Shown here in pieces: positions 57,078-64,000 of a stretch of DNA of 64,000 nt. Position numbers and translations under genes: made by a program. The stretch comes from Amycolatopsis methanolica 239. Lineage in GTDB: Bacteria > Actinomycetota > Actinomycetes > Mycobacteriales > Pseudonocardiaceae. The stretch is taken from NCBI RefSeq assembly GCF_000739085.1, contig NZ_CP009110.1, positions 3,534,001-3,598,000 of the forward strand, in the 5' to 3' direction. The notes under the pieces are model-generated. The model made no database searches, had not been told where the DNA came from, and saw only the letters and a list, made by a program, of their open reading frames with translations. Positions within the stretch are counted from its first letter, which is position 1; every line of letters begins with the position of its first letter.

Positions 57078-57101
57078 CCGCGATAACCGTGATTATCGCG
57101 G
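57078..57101. other. dif-like palindromic site (candidate recombination site)
   Basis: Perfect arms CCGCGATAA and TTATCGCGG flank the 6-bp centre CCGTGA. A 6-bp centre bordered by ATAA and TTAT is the architecture of Xer/dif sites (two 11-bp arms); the left arm with its flank agrees at about 8 of 11 positions with the actinobacterial dif arm as remembered. Unlike dif it is fully symmetrical, as expected if one recombinase binds both arms. It could instead be an operator. Confidence 0.45.
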
Positions 57102-57141
57102 CCACATTCTAGTTCTAGTTGAGTTAATCCAACCTCAGGTA

Positions 57142-57169
57142 TTGGTTATCTAACGCGAACTGGTAACCT
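57142..57169 (+). promoter_or_regulatory. Putative leaderless promoter of the coiled-coil gene
   Basis: TTGGTT (57142-57147), 16-bp spacer, TAACCT (57164-57169), placing the start point at or near the ATG (57176); no Shine-Dalgarno is visible. TAACC-tgc-GGTTA (57164-57176) overlaps the -10 and start codon and could be an operator. Confidence 0.45.
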
Positions 57170-57175
57170 GCGGTT

Positions 57176-58315
57176 ATGCAGGAGACGCCCCCACCACCGC
57201 CTCGCAGAGACGCCACTGGAAGCCGTGAGGCCGTGTCCGATCCGGCGCTGTGCCGGTACTGCCGACGGCATCCGCGCAAGCAGCCGGGGCCGCGTGGCGG
57301 GCGGCCGGGGGAGTACTGCACGACGGTGTGGGCGGTGGACGAACGCGGCCGTGAGGTGACGTGCGCGCGGCTGGACGAGGCCGACCAGATCGCGTACGCC
57401 GCCTACGGACCGGCCATGCCGGGGCTGGACGTGGCCGCGGTCGGCCGGGACGTGAGCCGCGCCCTGGCGGAGATCGCGCCGTTGCAGCAGACCCTCGCCG
57501 CGCTGGACGGGCGGCTCGACGCCGAGATCGCCGAGGCCCGTGAGCGGGTCACGGAAGCCGAAACCGCCCGCGCGGACGCCGAGGCCAGGGCGGACGCCGC
57601 GGAGCAGCGTGCCGCCGACGCCGACGCGGCGGCCGCCGAAGCAGCCGACCGGGCGGAGGCCGCCGACAAGCGGGCGGCGGAAGCCGAGGAGCGCGCCGCG
57701 GCCGACCGGAGCCAGGCCCAGCGCGCGATCGCCGACCGGCTGACCGCCGAGGGCGAGATCCGCCAGCTGCGGGAACGGCTGGACCAGCTCGAAACCCAGC
57801 ACCGCCAAGCTGCGGAGACCGCGGCCGCCCGCATCGAGGAACTCACCGCCGCGGCGGCCGCCCGCGCCAGTGAAGCCGAAGCCGCCCACGCCCGCGTCCG
57901 GCAACTCGAGACTGACCTGCGCGACCTGGCGACGCAGCACCACGAGGACCTCGAACAGCTCCGCGCCCGCCACGACCGGACGCTGACCGAGGAACGCGCG
58001 AAGCACCGCCAGGACCGCGAGCGATGGCAGGCCGAGCACGACCAGCGAATCGCGGCGCTACGCGAACAACACGAGACAGCGCTGAACGCCGCCCGCGAAC
58101 GCGCCGCCGAGCTGGCCACAGCGGCCGCCCGGGCCGAAACAGCGGCCACCGAAGCCCGCGCCACCGCCACGACGGCCACCCGCACGGCCGACGCCACGAC
58201 GGCCCGGCTGTCCGCCCTGAGGGAGGGCGTGCTGACCGCACTGGCCGACCCCGGGGCGGACCTACCTGCCCGGTTGCGCGCCCTGCTGGCCGACAGCGGC
58301 CCGGCCGCGGTTTGA
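57176..58315 (+). CDS. Coiled-coil protein with N-terminal Cys motif (KfrA-like)
   Basis: 379 residues, unrecognised function. Residues 26-63 contain Cys26-x2-Cys29, Cys48 in GGRPGEYC, and Cys63, a zinc-finger-like arrangement resembling the R-G-R-P-x-x-Y-C fingers of actinobacterial DNA-associated proteins. Residues ~95-345 are a nearly unbroken Ala/Glu/Arg-rich coiled coil; the end is a short globular LREGVLTALADPGADLPARLRALLADSG. This finger-plus-long-coil layout recalls KfrA-type plasmid DNA-binding proteins, which oligomerise on DNA. Divergent from the recombinase, hence a candidate partner or regulator. Probably leaderless. Confidence 0.8.
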   Translation: MQETPPPPPRRDATGSREAVSDPALCRYCRRHPRKQPGPRGGRPGEYCTTVWAVDERGREVTCARLDEADQIAYAAYGPAMPGLDVAAVGRDVSRALAEIAPLQQTLAALDGRLDAEIAEARERVTEAETARADAEARADAAEQRAADADAAAAEAADRAEAADKRAAEAEERAAADRSQAQRAIADRLTAEGEIRQLRERLDQLETQHRQAAETAAARIEELTAAAAARASEAEAAHARVRQLETDLRDLATQHHEDLEQLRARHDRTLTEERAKHRQDRERWQAEHDQRIAALREQHETALNAARERAAELATAAARAETAATEARATATTATRTADATTARLSALREGVLTALADPGADLPARLRALLADSGPAAV

Positions 58316-58345
58316 CCGAGGGGCCCAGAAGTGCCGGCCTCAGGG

Positions 58346-58386
58346 GTCAGCGCGCTGACTAAGAGCAGCTCCAGGAGCTGCCTTAG
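58346..58386 (+). terminator. Double hairpin downstream of the coiled-coil gene
   Basis: The perfect 14-bp palindrome GTCAGCGCGCTGAC (58346-58359) is followed by a longer hairpin with GCAGCTCC-a-GGAGCTGC at its core, extended outward by CTAAG/CTTAG with one bulge (58359-58386). No T-run. Terminator, or the far boundary of the island. Confidence 0.5.
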
Positions 58387-58438
58387 CCAGCAGGACGCCG
58401 TCACCGCGCTCGGCGTCACGCCCCGGCGGCGGATGGTT

Positions 58439-58458
58439 TATAGTCAATGGGACCAATA
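58439..58458. promoter_or_regulatory. Candidate NrtR operator
   Basis: Imperfect palindrome TATAGTC-aatg-GGACCAATA directly upstream of the NrtR-like gene. Half-sites built on ATAGTC resemble known NrtR boxes of Actinobacteria. Ends 10 bp before the start codon. Confidence 0.5.
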
Positions 58459-58468
58459 AGGGGGGCGG

Positions 58469-59179
58469 ATGTACGACAAGCACGCGTACGAGCCCTTCGC
58501 GGTGACTGTCGACCTCGCGGTGTTCACGGTGCGCGCCGGGCGGCTGTGGATCCTGCTCGTGGAGCGCGGCTCGGAACCGTTCGCGGGGTGGTGGGCGTTG
58601 CCGGGCGGGTTCCTGAGGCCGGACGAGTCGGCGGAGGCCGCGGCCCGGCGGGAGCTCGCCGAGGAGACCGGATTCGCCGAGGTCGCGGGGCTCCACCTGG
58701 AACAGCTGCGCACCTACAGCGAGCCGGACCGGGATCCGCGGATGCGTGTGGTGTCGGTGGCCTTCGCCGCGCTCGTGCCGGGCGCGCCGGAGCCTGCCGG
58801 CGGCGGGGACGCGGCCCGCGCCGCCTGGGTGCCGTTCGGCGAGCAGGGGGCGCTCGCCTTCGACCACGACCGCATCCTGGCCGACGCCCACCACCGCATC
58901 GGCGGGGAACTCGAACGCACCGGCCTGGCCACGGAGTTCTGCGAGCCCGAGTTCACGCTCGGCGAGCTGCGCCTGGTCTACGAGGCGGTGTGGGGGACCG
59001 GTCTCGACCCGGCCAACTTCCGGCGGAAGGTGCTCGCCACCCCGGGGTTCGTCACGCCCGTGGCAGGCGCGTCCCGGCTGACCGGCGGGCGCGGCAAACC
59101 CGCCGCGCTGTACCGGGCCGGTGGCGCCGCCACGCTGCACCCGCCGCTACTCCGACCGACGGAAGGACGACGTTCATGA
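58469..59179 (+). CDS. NrtR-like Nudix regulator
   Basis: 236 residues. An N-terminal Nudix domain carries [24 protein letters not shown], matching the Nudix box G-x5-E-x7-R-E-x2-E-E-x-G in spacing, and a C-terminal winged helix includes [29 protein letters not shown], the NrtR-type DNA-binding domain. NrtR proteins repress NAD-biosynthesis or ADP-ribose-related genes and sense ADP-ribose. A palindromic box lies just upstream (autoregulation) and the next gene, overlapping by 4 bp, is an ADP-ribosylglycohydrolase. The complete REx2EE leaves open that the enzyme is catalytically active. Confidence 0.92.
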   Translation: MYDKHAYEPFAVTVDLAVFTVRAGRLWILLVERGSEPFAGWWALPGGFLRPDESAEAAARRELAEETGFAEVAGLHLEQLRTYSEPDRDPRMRVVSVAFAALVPGAPEPAGGGDAARAAWVPFGEQGALAFDHDRILADAHHRIGGELERTGLATEFCEPEFTLGELRLVYEAVWGTGLDPANFRRKVLATPGFVTPVAGASRLTGGRGKPAALYRAGGAATLHPPLLRPTEGRRS

Positions 59180-60174
59180 CCACGCAACCGGCCACCGGCT
59201 CGCTGCTGGGCCTCGCTCTGGGCGACGCGCTCGGCGCGCCGACCGAGTTCCAGGGTGTGCCGGCGATCCTCGCCGCGCACGGGCCGTGGCCCGAGATGGA
59301 CCTGCCCGGCCCGGTCGCGTTGATCACCGACGACACGCAGATGGCGCTGGCGGTCGCCCGCGCGGCCGTGCGGGGCGAGCTGGACCCGGAGCGGTTCGAG
59401 CCGCCGTTGCGGGCGGAGTTCGTCTCCTGGCTGCGCTCGCCCGAGAACAACCGCGCCCCCGGCGCCACCTGCCTGCGGGCCTGCCGCCTGCTGGAGGCCG
59501 GTCACCCGTGGCCGGAGGCCAGCCAGATCACCTCGAAGGGCTGCGGGGCGAACATGCGCGTCACGCCGCTGGGCCTGCTGCCCGGGATCGACGGCGAAGA
59601 GCGCCCTGGCGCCGCCCAGTTGCAGGCGGGCCTCACGCACGGGCACCCCACCGGGCTCGCCGCCGCCGATCTCACCGCGTATGCCGTCCACCTGCTGGCC
59701 GAGGGCGCCGAACCGGCCGGGCTGCCCGGGGCGTTGCGCGACTACGCTGTCCGGCACCGCGAGACCTACCACGAGCGGTGGCTGGGCGACCTGTGGACGC
59801 GCGCTGGTGACTCCTCGCCGGAGCAGTTCATCGCCCGCGGCTGGGACGAGTGCCTGGCCGCCCTGGACCGCCTGGACGCGGCGGTGCGCGACGCCGACCG
59901 GGACACCGACCCGTGCCTGGCCACCGGCGAGGGCTGGGTCGCCGAGGAGGCGCTGGCCACGGGGCTGCTGTGCTTCCTGCTGTTCCCCGCCGACCCGGTG
60001 CTCGCCCTGCGGCGCGCCGCCTGCACGTCCGGCGACTCGGACTCGATCGCCGCGCTGGCCGGCGCGTTCGCGGGCGCCCACCACGGCGCCGGAGCCTGGC
60101 CGCAGGCGTGGGTCGCGCGGCTGGAGCACCGCGACGAGCTGCTCGCGCTCGGCGCGAAGTGGGACCGCGCCTGA
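59176..60174 (+). CDS. ADP-ribosylglycohydrolase family protein (DraG-like)
   Basis: 332 residues, all-helical. [19 protein letters not shown] is the N-terminal signature, [15 protein letters not shown] the metal-binding T-D-D-T, and [21 protein letters not shown] the C-terminal metal-binding G-D-S-D-S. Such enzymes remove ADP-ribose from proteins, DNA or free metabolites using a dimagnesium centre; the C-terminal GDSDS is typical. Coupled (ATGA) to the NrtR-like regulator, so ADP-ribose release and sensing are likely linked. Confidence 0.95.
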   Translation: MTTQPATGSLLGLALGDALGAPTEFQGVPAILAAHGPWPEMDLPGPVALITDDTQMALAVARAAVRGELDPERFEPPLRAEFVSWLRSPENNRAPGATCLRACRLLEAGHPWPEASQITSKGCGANMRVTPLGLLPGIDGEERPGAAQLQAGLTHGHPTGLAAADLTAYAVHLLAEGAEPAGLPGALRDYAVRHRETYHERWLGDLWTRAGDSSPEQFIARGWDECLAALDRLDAAVRDADRDTDPCLATGEGWVAEEALATGLLCFLLFPADPVLALRRAACTSGDSDSIAALAGAFAGAHHGAGAWPQAWVARLEHRDELLALGAKWDRA

Positions 60175-60178
60175 CCGG

Positions 60179-61069
60179 TCACGGCACGAGCAGCCACCGG
60201 CCGCGCTGGCCGCCACCGGCCACCTTGTCATAGGCGACGGCGGCGTCGGCCAGCGGCACGCGGCCGGCGATCCGCAACTCCAGCACCCCGGACGCGGCCA
60301 GGTCGAGCAAACCGGCGAGACGGGCGCCGTCGGGCCGGACGCTCGAGATCGATATCGAGATGTCCCGTTCCGGGCTCGCCGGAGACGCCGAGGGCACGCC
60401 GGCGACCGCCCCGCCGTCGCGAAGCGCGGGCAATCCCGCCAGGTGCAGCACGGCGGCGTCGACCACGGCGTCGAACGACGGGCCCGGCACCTGCGTGACC
60501 AGCCCGCGCGCCCCGGCGCGCAGCACGAAGGCCCGGTCGGTTTCGCGGGCGAGGCCGGTCACGGTCCAGCCGGCATGGGCGGCCAGCGCGACGGCATACC
60601 CGCGGACACCCCCGGCGGCGCCGGTCACCAGCACGCTCCGCCCGTCGGCGGGCCCCAGGCCGTCCACCAGCTCCGTGGCTGTCAGGGCGTTGACCGGCAG
60701 GGAGGCGGCGGCGACCGGATCGAGGCCGTTGGGCAGCCGCGCGGCGGCCGACGCGGGCAGGACGGTCTCGGTGGCGTGCGCGCGGACCGGCGCGGCGAAG
60801 TCGGGATGCAGCGCGGCGACCGGGTCGCCTGCCGCGAAGGCGGTGTCCGCGGTCTCGGTGACCACGCCGGTCAGCGACATGCCGAGCCCGACGGTGCCGG
60901 TCAACCCGAAGATCGCGCGGGCAGGCCCGGCGGCGAGGAGGACGTCGACAGGGTCGATCGAGGCGGCGGTGACCCGGACCCGCAGCTCGCCGGGCGCGAG
61001 CGCGGGCAGCGTGACCTCTTCGGCGACCAGCGCGGTGCCGTCGGGCCGGGACACGAGTGCGAGAGTCAT
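60179..61069 (-). CDS. Zinc-independent alcohol dehydrogenase/quinone reductase
   Basis: 296-residue medium-chain reductase: GroES-like N-terminal domain (LRVRVTAASIDPVDVLLAAG ... GMSLTGVV) and Rossmann domain VLVTGAAGGVRGYAVALAAHAGWTVTGLAR. The catalytic zinc Cys/His are absent, as in quinone oxidoreductases. The ATG at 61069 gives the usual MTLALVSRPDG start. Divergent from an HxlR regulator 98 bp away, a common pair for electrophile or quinone detoxification. Convergent with the glycohydrolase gene (4 bp gap). Confidence 0.92.
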   Translation of the reverse strand: MTLALVSRPDGTALVAEEVTLPALAPGELRVRVTAASIDPVDVLLAAGPARAIFGLTGTVGLGMSLTGVVTETADTAFAAGDPVAALHPDFAAPVRAHATETVLPASAAARLPNGLDPVAAASLPVNALTATELVDGLGPADGRSVLVTGAAGGVRGYAVALAAHAGWTVTGLARETDRAFVLRAGARGLVTQVPGPSFDAVVDAAVLHLAGLPALRDGGAVAGVPSASPASPERDISISISSVRPDGARLAGLLDLAASGVLELRIAGRVPLADAAVAYDKVAGGGQRGRWLLVP

Positions 61070-61109
61070 GGTGTTCCTTCCCTTGCGTGGACAGCACGAC
61101 CATCGGGGA

Positions 61110-61132
61110 CCTACTCTCCGTTGGGAAGTAGG
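61110..61132. promoter_or_regulatory. Candidate HxlR operator
   Basis: CCTACT-11 nt-AGTAGG in the 98-bp divergent region between the reductase and HxlR genes; a direct repeat gtaggcac (61128 and 61146) follows. Structure and position only. Confidence 0.45.
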
Positions 61133-61167
61133 CACTGCGAAGTCGGGTAGGCACCCGGAGGTGCGCC

Positions 61168-61545
61168 ATGGAGGTCACCGAGCGGCCCGCGCGGTTCGAC
61201 GCGTTCGCCGCGAACTGCCCCAGCCGTCGGCTGCTGGACACGATCGGCGACAAGTGGGCGAGCCTGGTGATCGTCGCGCTGGGGCTGACCGGCCGGATGC
61301 GGTACTCCGAGCTGTCCGCGCGGATCGCCGGGGTGAGCCAGAAGATGCTGACCCAGACGCTGCGCCACCTCGAGCGGGACGGACTGGTGAGCCGCACGGT
61401 GACCCCGTCGGTGCCGGTGCGGGTCGACTACGAGCTCACGCCGCTGGGCCGGTCGCTGCTCGGCATCATGCGCCACCTCAAGGAGTGGGCCGAGGAGCAC
61501 ATGCCCGAGGTGGACCGGGCGCGCGCGGAGTACGACCGGCGGTGA
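61168..61545 (+). CDS. HxlR family transcriptional regulator
   Basis: 125 residues: NCPSRRLLDTIGDKWASLVIVALGLTGRMRYSELSARIAGVSQKMLTQTLRHLERDGLVSRTVTPSVPVRVDYELTPLG is a complete HxlR winged helix with the conserved N-terminal Cys. GGAGGTG lies 4 bases before the ATG. It probably represses the divergent reductase through the palindrome between them. Its stop overlaps the next small gene by 4 bp. Confidence 0.95.
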   Translation: MEVTERPARFDAFAANCPSRRLLDTIGDKWASLVIVALGLTGRMRYSELSARIAGVSQKMLTQTLRHLERDGLVSRTVTPSVPVRVDYELTPLGRSLLGIMRHLKEWAEEHMPEVDRARAEYDRR

Positions 61546-61772
61546 CGGCGAAGGACCAGCTCAGCCTGTTCGAGGCGCTGCCGTGGTTCGTCCCGGACGT
61601 GCCTGCCCCGTTCGCGGACGAGCGGCGCGCCCACCTGTTCGCCGACGAGCAGCCGTTCCTGGGGTACCGGATCGCGCGGTGTGGTGAGCGGCGCCGCATC
61701 TGGACCGCGATCGAGCACGTCCCCGGCGGTGCGGACGTGCCGCGTTGCGCGGAGTGCCTCGCGGTGTCCTGA
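61542..61772 (+). CDS. Small hypothetical protein
   Basis: 76 residues (VTAKDQLSLFEALPWFVPDVPAPFADERRAHLF ... CGERRRIWTAIEHVPGGADVPRCAECLAV). Two Cys near the C-terminus (CAEC) plus an earlier Cys could bind a metal. No known family recognised. GTG overlaps the HxlR stop by 4 bp, so it is co-translated with the regulator. Confidence 0.65.
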   Translation: MTAKDQLSLFEALPWFVPDVPAPFADERRAHLFADEQPFLGYRIARCGERRRIWTAIEHVPGGADVPRCAECLAVS

Positions 61773-61803
61773 TCCTCCGTCCACTGCGGACTAGGGTGCC
61801 GGG

Positions 61804-62517
61804 GTGGACGGAACGACCATCGAAGCGATCAACCAGGTGACGCGCTACCTGGATCTGGCGGGCGTGTTCGCGTGCGCGATCCTCGGCGGCGCGATCGCCC
61901 GGAGCGAGCGGCTGGACCTGTTCGGGTTCCTCGTGGTGGGCAGCGTGTCGGGGCTGGGCGGCGGGGTCATCCGGGACACGCTGCTGCAGCACGGCACACC
62001 GGTCGCGCTGACCGACTACGCCTACCTGCCGACCGCGCTGGCCGGCGCGCTGCTGTCGTTCGCGATCTCGATCAGCGAGAACGCGTGGGACAAGCTGTTC
62101 ACGGCGCTGGACGCAGCGGTGATCGGATTCTGGGCGGTCACCGGGGCGCAGAAGACGCTGGCCGCCGGGCTGGGCTGGTTGCCGGCGATCCTGCTGGGCA
62201 CGACGACGGCGGTCGGCGGGGGCGCACTGCGGGACATCCTGCTGCGGCGGGTGCCCGCGGTGTTCGGCGGGAACGCGCTGTACGGCACGGTGGCGGCGGC
62301 CGTCGCGGCCACGATGGTCATCTGCCACTACCTGGGCGCCCCGCTGGTAGGCGTCGTGGCTGGGGTCGTGGGCGCGCTGCTGTTCCGCCTGGCGGCGGTG
62401 AAGTTCCGGTGGAACCTGCCCAACGGGCTGGAGTGGCAGCCGCACTCCCGGCTGGCGAGCGCGTGGCGCAGCCGGCGGGTGCGGCGCAACCCGCCGGAGG
62501 ACCAGTCCGCGGTCTAG
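61804..62517 (+). CDS. Trimeric intracellular cation channel (TRIC/UPF0126) family protein
   Basis: 237 residues with seven hydrophobic helices arranged as two three-helix repeats, each with the glycine/arginine motif GGGVIRDTLL and GGGALRDILLRRVP. Prokaryotic TRIC proteins are homotrimeric potassium/cation channels. GTG start. The last 4 bp overlap the stop of the convergent DapA-family gene. Confidence 0.93.
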   Translation: MDGTTIEAINQVTRYLDLAGVFACAILGGAIARSERLDLFGFLVVGSVSGLGGGVIRDTLLQHGTPVALTDYAYLPTALAGALLSFAISISENAWDKLFTALDAAVIGFWAVTGAQKTLAAGLGWLPAILLGTTTAVGGGALRDILLRRVPAVFGGNALYGTVAAAVAATMVICHYLGAPLVGVVAGVVGALLFRLAAVKFRWNLPNGLEWQPHSRLASAWRSRRVRRNPPEDQSAV

Positions 62518-63366
62518 AGGCCGAGCGCGTTCAGCGTGGTGACGACCTCGTCGCGGGCCGCTCCGTCGAGTTCGCGCAGCGGGCGGGGCAGGACGCGTTC
62601 GCCGGTCAACCCGAGGTGGGTGGCCGCGGCGGCGACGACCCGGATGCTGCCGTGGCGGGCGAACAGGTCCCACAGCGGCCGCAGGCGCTCCGACTCGGCC
62701 GCGTCGCGCATGACGGCCCGCGCGGTGTCCGGGAACAGGCACGCCCAGGACCGAGTACCAGACGTCGCAGCCGGCGGCCGGGCCGGTGGCGGCCACCGCG
62801 TCGCCGCCGATGCCGATCGTGACGGTGTCCGGCACGAGCGCACGCAGCGCGTCCACCCTGGCCGTTGGCGTCGGCGGGCACGCCGGGGATCTTGATCGAG
62901 CCCACATTCGGCAGTGCGGCGATTCGGCTGTGCAGTTCGTCGCTGAACTGGAAGTGCGTGGTGCGCGGGTTGTCGTAGACGCACAGCGGCACCGACAGTT
63001 CGCGGGTCACGTCCTCGTAGAGCCCGAACACCTCGTCGTCGGTGAGGGGCTGGTAGCTGACCGGGGCGAGCAGCACCGCAGCCGCGCCCGCGTTCTGGGC
63101 GTTCTCGGCCAGCGCGAGGACCTGACTGGTGGCCGTGGCGCCGATGCCGACCATCACCGGGGTGCCCGCCGCCGCGTCGACGGCGATCTTGGCCGCTTCG
63201 GCGCTTGTTCGCGGGTCAGGTACGCGTAGGAACCGGTGGAGCCCAGCGCGCCGATCGAGTCGACCCCGGCCGCGGCGAGGCGCGAGACGAGCCGGGCGCA
63301 GGCGGTGGTGTCGATGCCGGATCCGGTGACCGGGGTGAGCGGGAAGGCGGACAGGCCGGTGAACAT
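62514..63366 (-). pseudogene. DapA-family aldolase/synthase with three frameshifts
   Basis: 283 residues if repaired. From ATG 63366: MFTGLSAFPLTPVTG ... GALGSTGSYAYLTREQ; missing base near 63204; MVGIGATATSQVLALAENA ... CVYDNPRTTHFQ (catalytic Tyr) and SIKIPGVPADAN (Schiff-base Lys); extra base near 62862; RVDALRALVPDTVTIGIGGDA ... VWYSVLG; extra base near 62741; LFPDTARAVMRDAAESERLRP to the stop. Net length 853 bp. Catalytic residues are all present. Three independent indels in a short gene point to decay or assembly error. Family includes dihydrodipicolinate synthase and related aldolases. Confidence 0.88.
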
Positions 63367-63377
63367 GCGTCGTCCTT

Positions 63378-64000
63378 TCAGAGGCGGGTTGCGGTGAAGA
63401 TCGCGTGCCCGGCGTGCAGCCAGACCAGGTCCACGTCGGCGAACCCGGCGTCGGCGAGCCAGGTCAGGTGCTCGGCGACCGAGGATGGCGTGTCGACCGG
63501 GTCCGGGCCGGGCAGGCGGAAGTAGTTCCACTCCGCGCCTTCGAACGCCTGCGCCGCTTCGTCGCCGCCCGCCTCGCGCACGGCCCGGTCCCAGTGCGCG
63601 GCGGCCACCTCGCGGGCGCGGGCGCCGACGGGTTCGACCAGGTCGGCCATGACGAGCACCCCGCCGGGCACGAGCATGTCGTGCAGGTCGCGGTACAACG
63701 CGTGCTTGCCGGGGCCGTCGAGGTGGTGCGCCGCGAGCGAGGTCATCACGCCGCCGACCGGGCCGCGCCGCCAGCCGCAGTCGTGGATGTCCGCCTGAAC
63801 CCGCTGCCACCGCCCGGGGAAGGGCGCGAGCCGGGCGGCGGCCTTGTCCAGCATCTCCGGCGAGCCGTCGAGCAGCGTGACGCGGCAGGCGGGGCCGCGG
63901 CGCAGGTACTCCTCGGACAGCAGACCCTCGCCGCAGCACAGGTCGAGCACGTGCGGGTCGGGGATGCCGTCGAGGAGGTCGCAGACGGTCGTGATCTGCT
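63378..64000 (-). CDS. Class I SAM-dependent methyltransferase (N-terminus outside window)
   Basis: The 207 visible residues contain motif I VLDLCCGEGLLSEEYLRRG, the acidic post-I LLDGSPEML, VQADIHDCGW, and MLVPGGVLVMADLVEPVG (post-III region). Substrate unknown; the long C-terminal half FEGAEWNYFRLPGPDPVDT is of the small-molecule methyltransferase type. It lies 11 bp upstream of the DapA-family gene on the same strand. The start codon is beyond 64000. Confidence 0.92.
   Translation of the reverse strand, partial: QITTVCDLLDGIPDPHVLDLCCGEGLLSEEYLRRGPACRVTLLDGSPEMLDKAAARLAPFPGRWQRVQADIHDCGWRRGPVGGVMTSLAAHHLDGPGKHALYRDLHDMLVPGGVLVMADLVEPVGARAREVAAAHWDRAVREAGGDEAAQAFEGAEWNYFRLPGPDPVDTPSSVAEHLTWLADAGFADVDLVWLHAGHAIFTATRL

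Larger units (their letters stand above)
56935..57176. promoter_or_regulatory. Palindrome cluster between recombinase and coiled-coil gene
   Basis: Five inverted repeats in 256 bp: TCAGG-4-CCTGA (56935-56948), a CGGAGG/CCTCCG pair shortly after it, GTAGTC-g-GACTAC (56993-57005), TCGTCAC-a-GTGACGA (57024-57038) and a 9-bp dif-like palindrome (57078-57101). The last ~100 bp are much more AT-rich than anything nearby. TAACC or its complement occurs at 57084, 57144, 57164 and 57172. This density suggests recombination and/or regulatory sites. Confidence 0.65.

Noticed and set aside
57124..57321. Minus-strand 65-codon frame overlapping the coiled-coil gene start
   Set aside because: Runs antisense through the promoter and N-terminus of the coiled-coil gene; no ribosome-binding site.

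Overview
The window looks like chromosome of a very high-GC actinobacterium. The markers are GTG/TTG starts, mostly 1-11 bp gene overlaps, and families largely restricted to Actinobacteria: an MptB-type mannosyltransferase, DUF3090, the SCO1664 family, the MSMEG_4193-type phosphatase, DUF5703, DUF3097 and DUF6286. A member of the Pseudonocardiaceae (Amycolatopsis-like) fits best; that is inference from gene content, not a database match. No rRNA, tRNA or CRISPR array was seen.

Layout. 0-2.5 kb: stress-type cluster (ChaB, acidic protein, SDR) divergent from a second SDR. 2.6-11 kb: housekeeping block with an M20 hydrolase, a YjbR/HhH protein, a superinfection-immunity-like membrane protein, DUF5703, a lipoprotein, an aldo/keto reductase, UppP, a histidine phosphatase and an M3 peptidase. 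11.0-11.7 kb: deletion scar joining the N-terminus of a methyltransferase to the N-terminal part of an amidase. 11.8-22.4 kb: YCII protein, mdh, a FUSC membrane protein and two tandem GH92 mannosidases; the intact GH92, FUSC and mdh overlap by 4 bp each. 22.6-24.9 kb: TetR with a tandem operator pair, and two HEAT-repeat proteins, one fused to a MerR domain. 24.9-32.4 kb: M20 and M55 peptidases divergent from a five-domain oligopeptide ABC transporter. 32.5-38.8 kb: MptB, an S9/S66/F420-type operon, then DUF3090 and the SCO1664 family. 38.9-42.9 kb: ECF sigma factor leading an Asp23/Gls24-AmaP envelope-stress operon. 43-54.5 kb: regulators, transporters, an NfeD/SPFH pair ending in a strong T-tract terminator, SigJ-type sigma factor, FAD oxidoreductase and patatin. 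54.5-58.4 kb: small accessory island with an IS5-type remnant, an SMP-30 protein and a tyrosine recombinase divergent from a zinc-motif coiled-coil protein across a palindrome-rich, locally AT-rich intergenic region. 58.4-64 kb: NrtR-like Nudix regulator with ADP-ribosylglycohydrolase, oxidoreductase/HxlR pair, TRIC channel, broken DapA-family gene and a methyltransferase running off the end.

The most promising undescribed element is the recombinase/coiled-coil pair. The shared intergenic region carries five inverted repeats, one of them a perfect 9-bp palindrome with a 6-bp centre whose ATAA-N6-TTAT core is the layout of a Xer/dif site.

Four otherwise well-conserved genes carry 1-2 bp indels (GH92 copy 2, a DHA2-type transporter, an FAD oxidoreductase, a DapA-family gene with three). 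This is enough that either recent decay or an indel-prone assembly must be considered before calling them pseudogenes.
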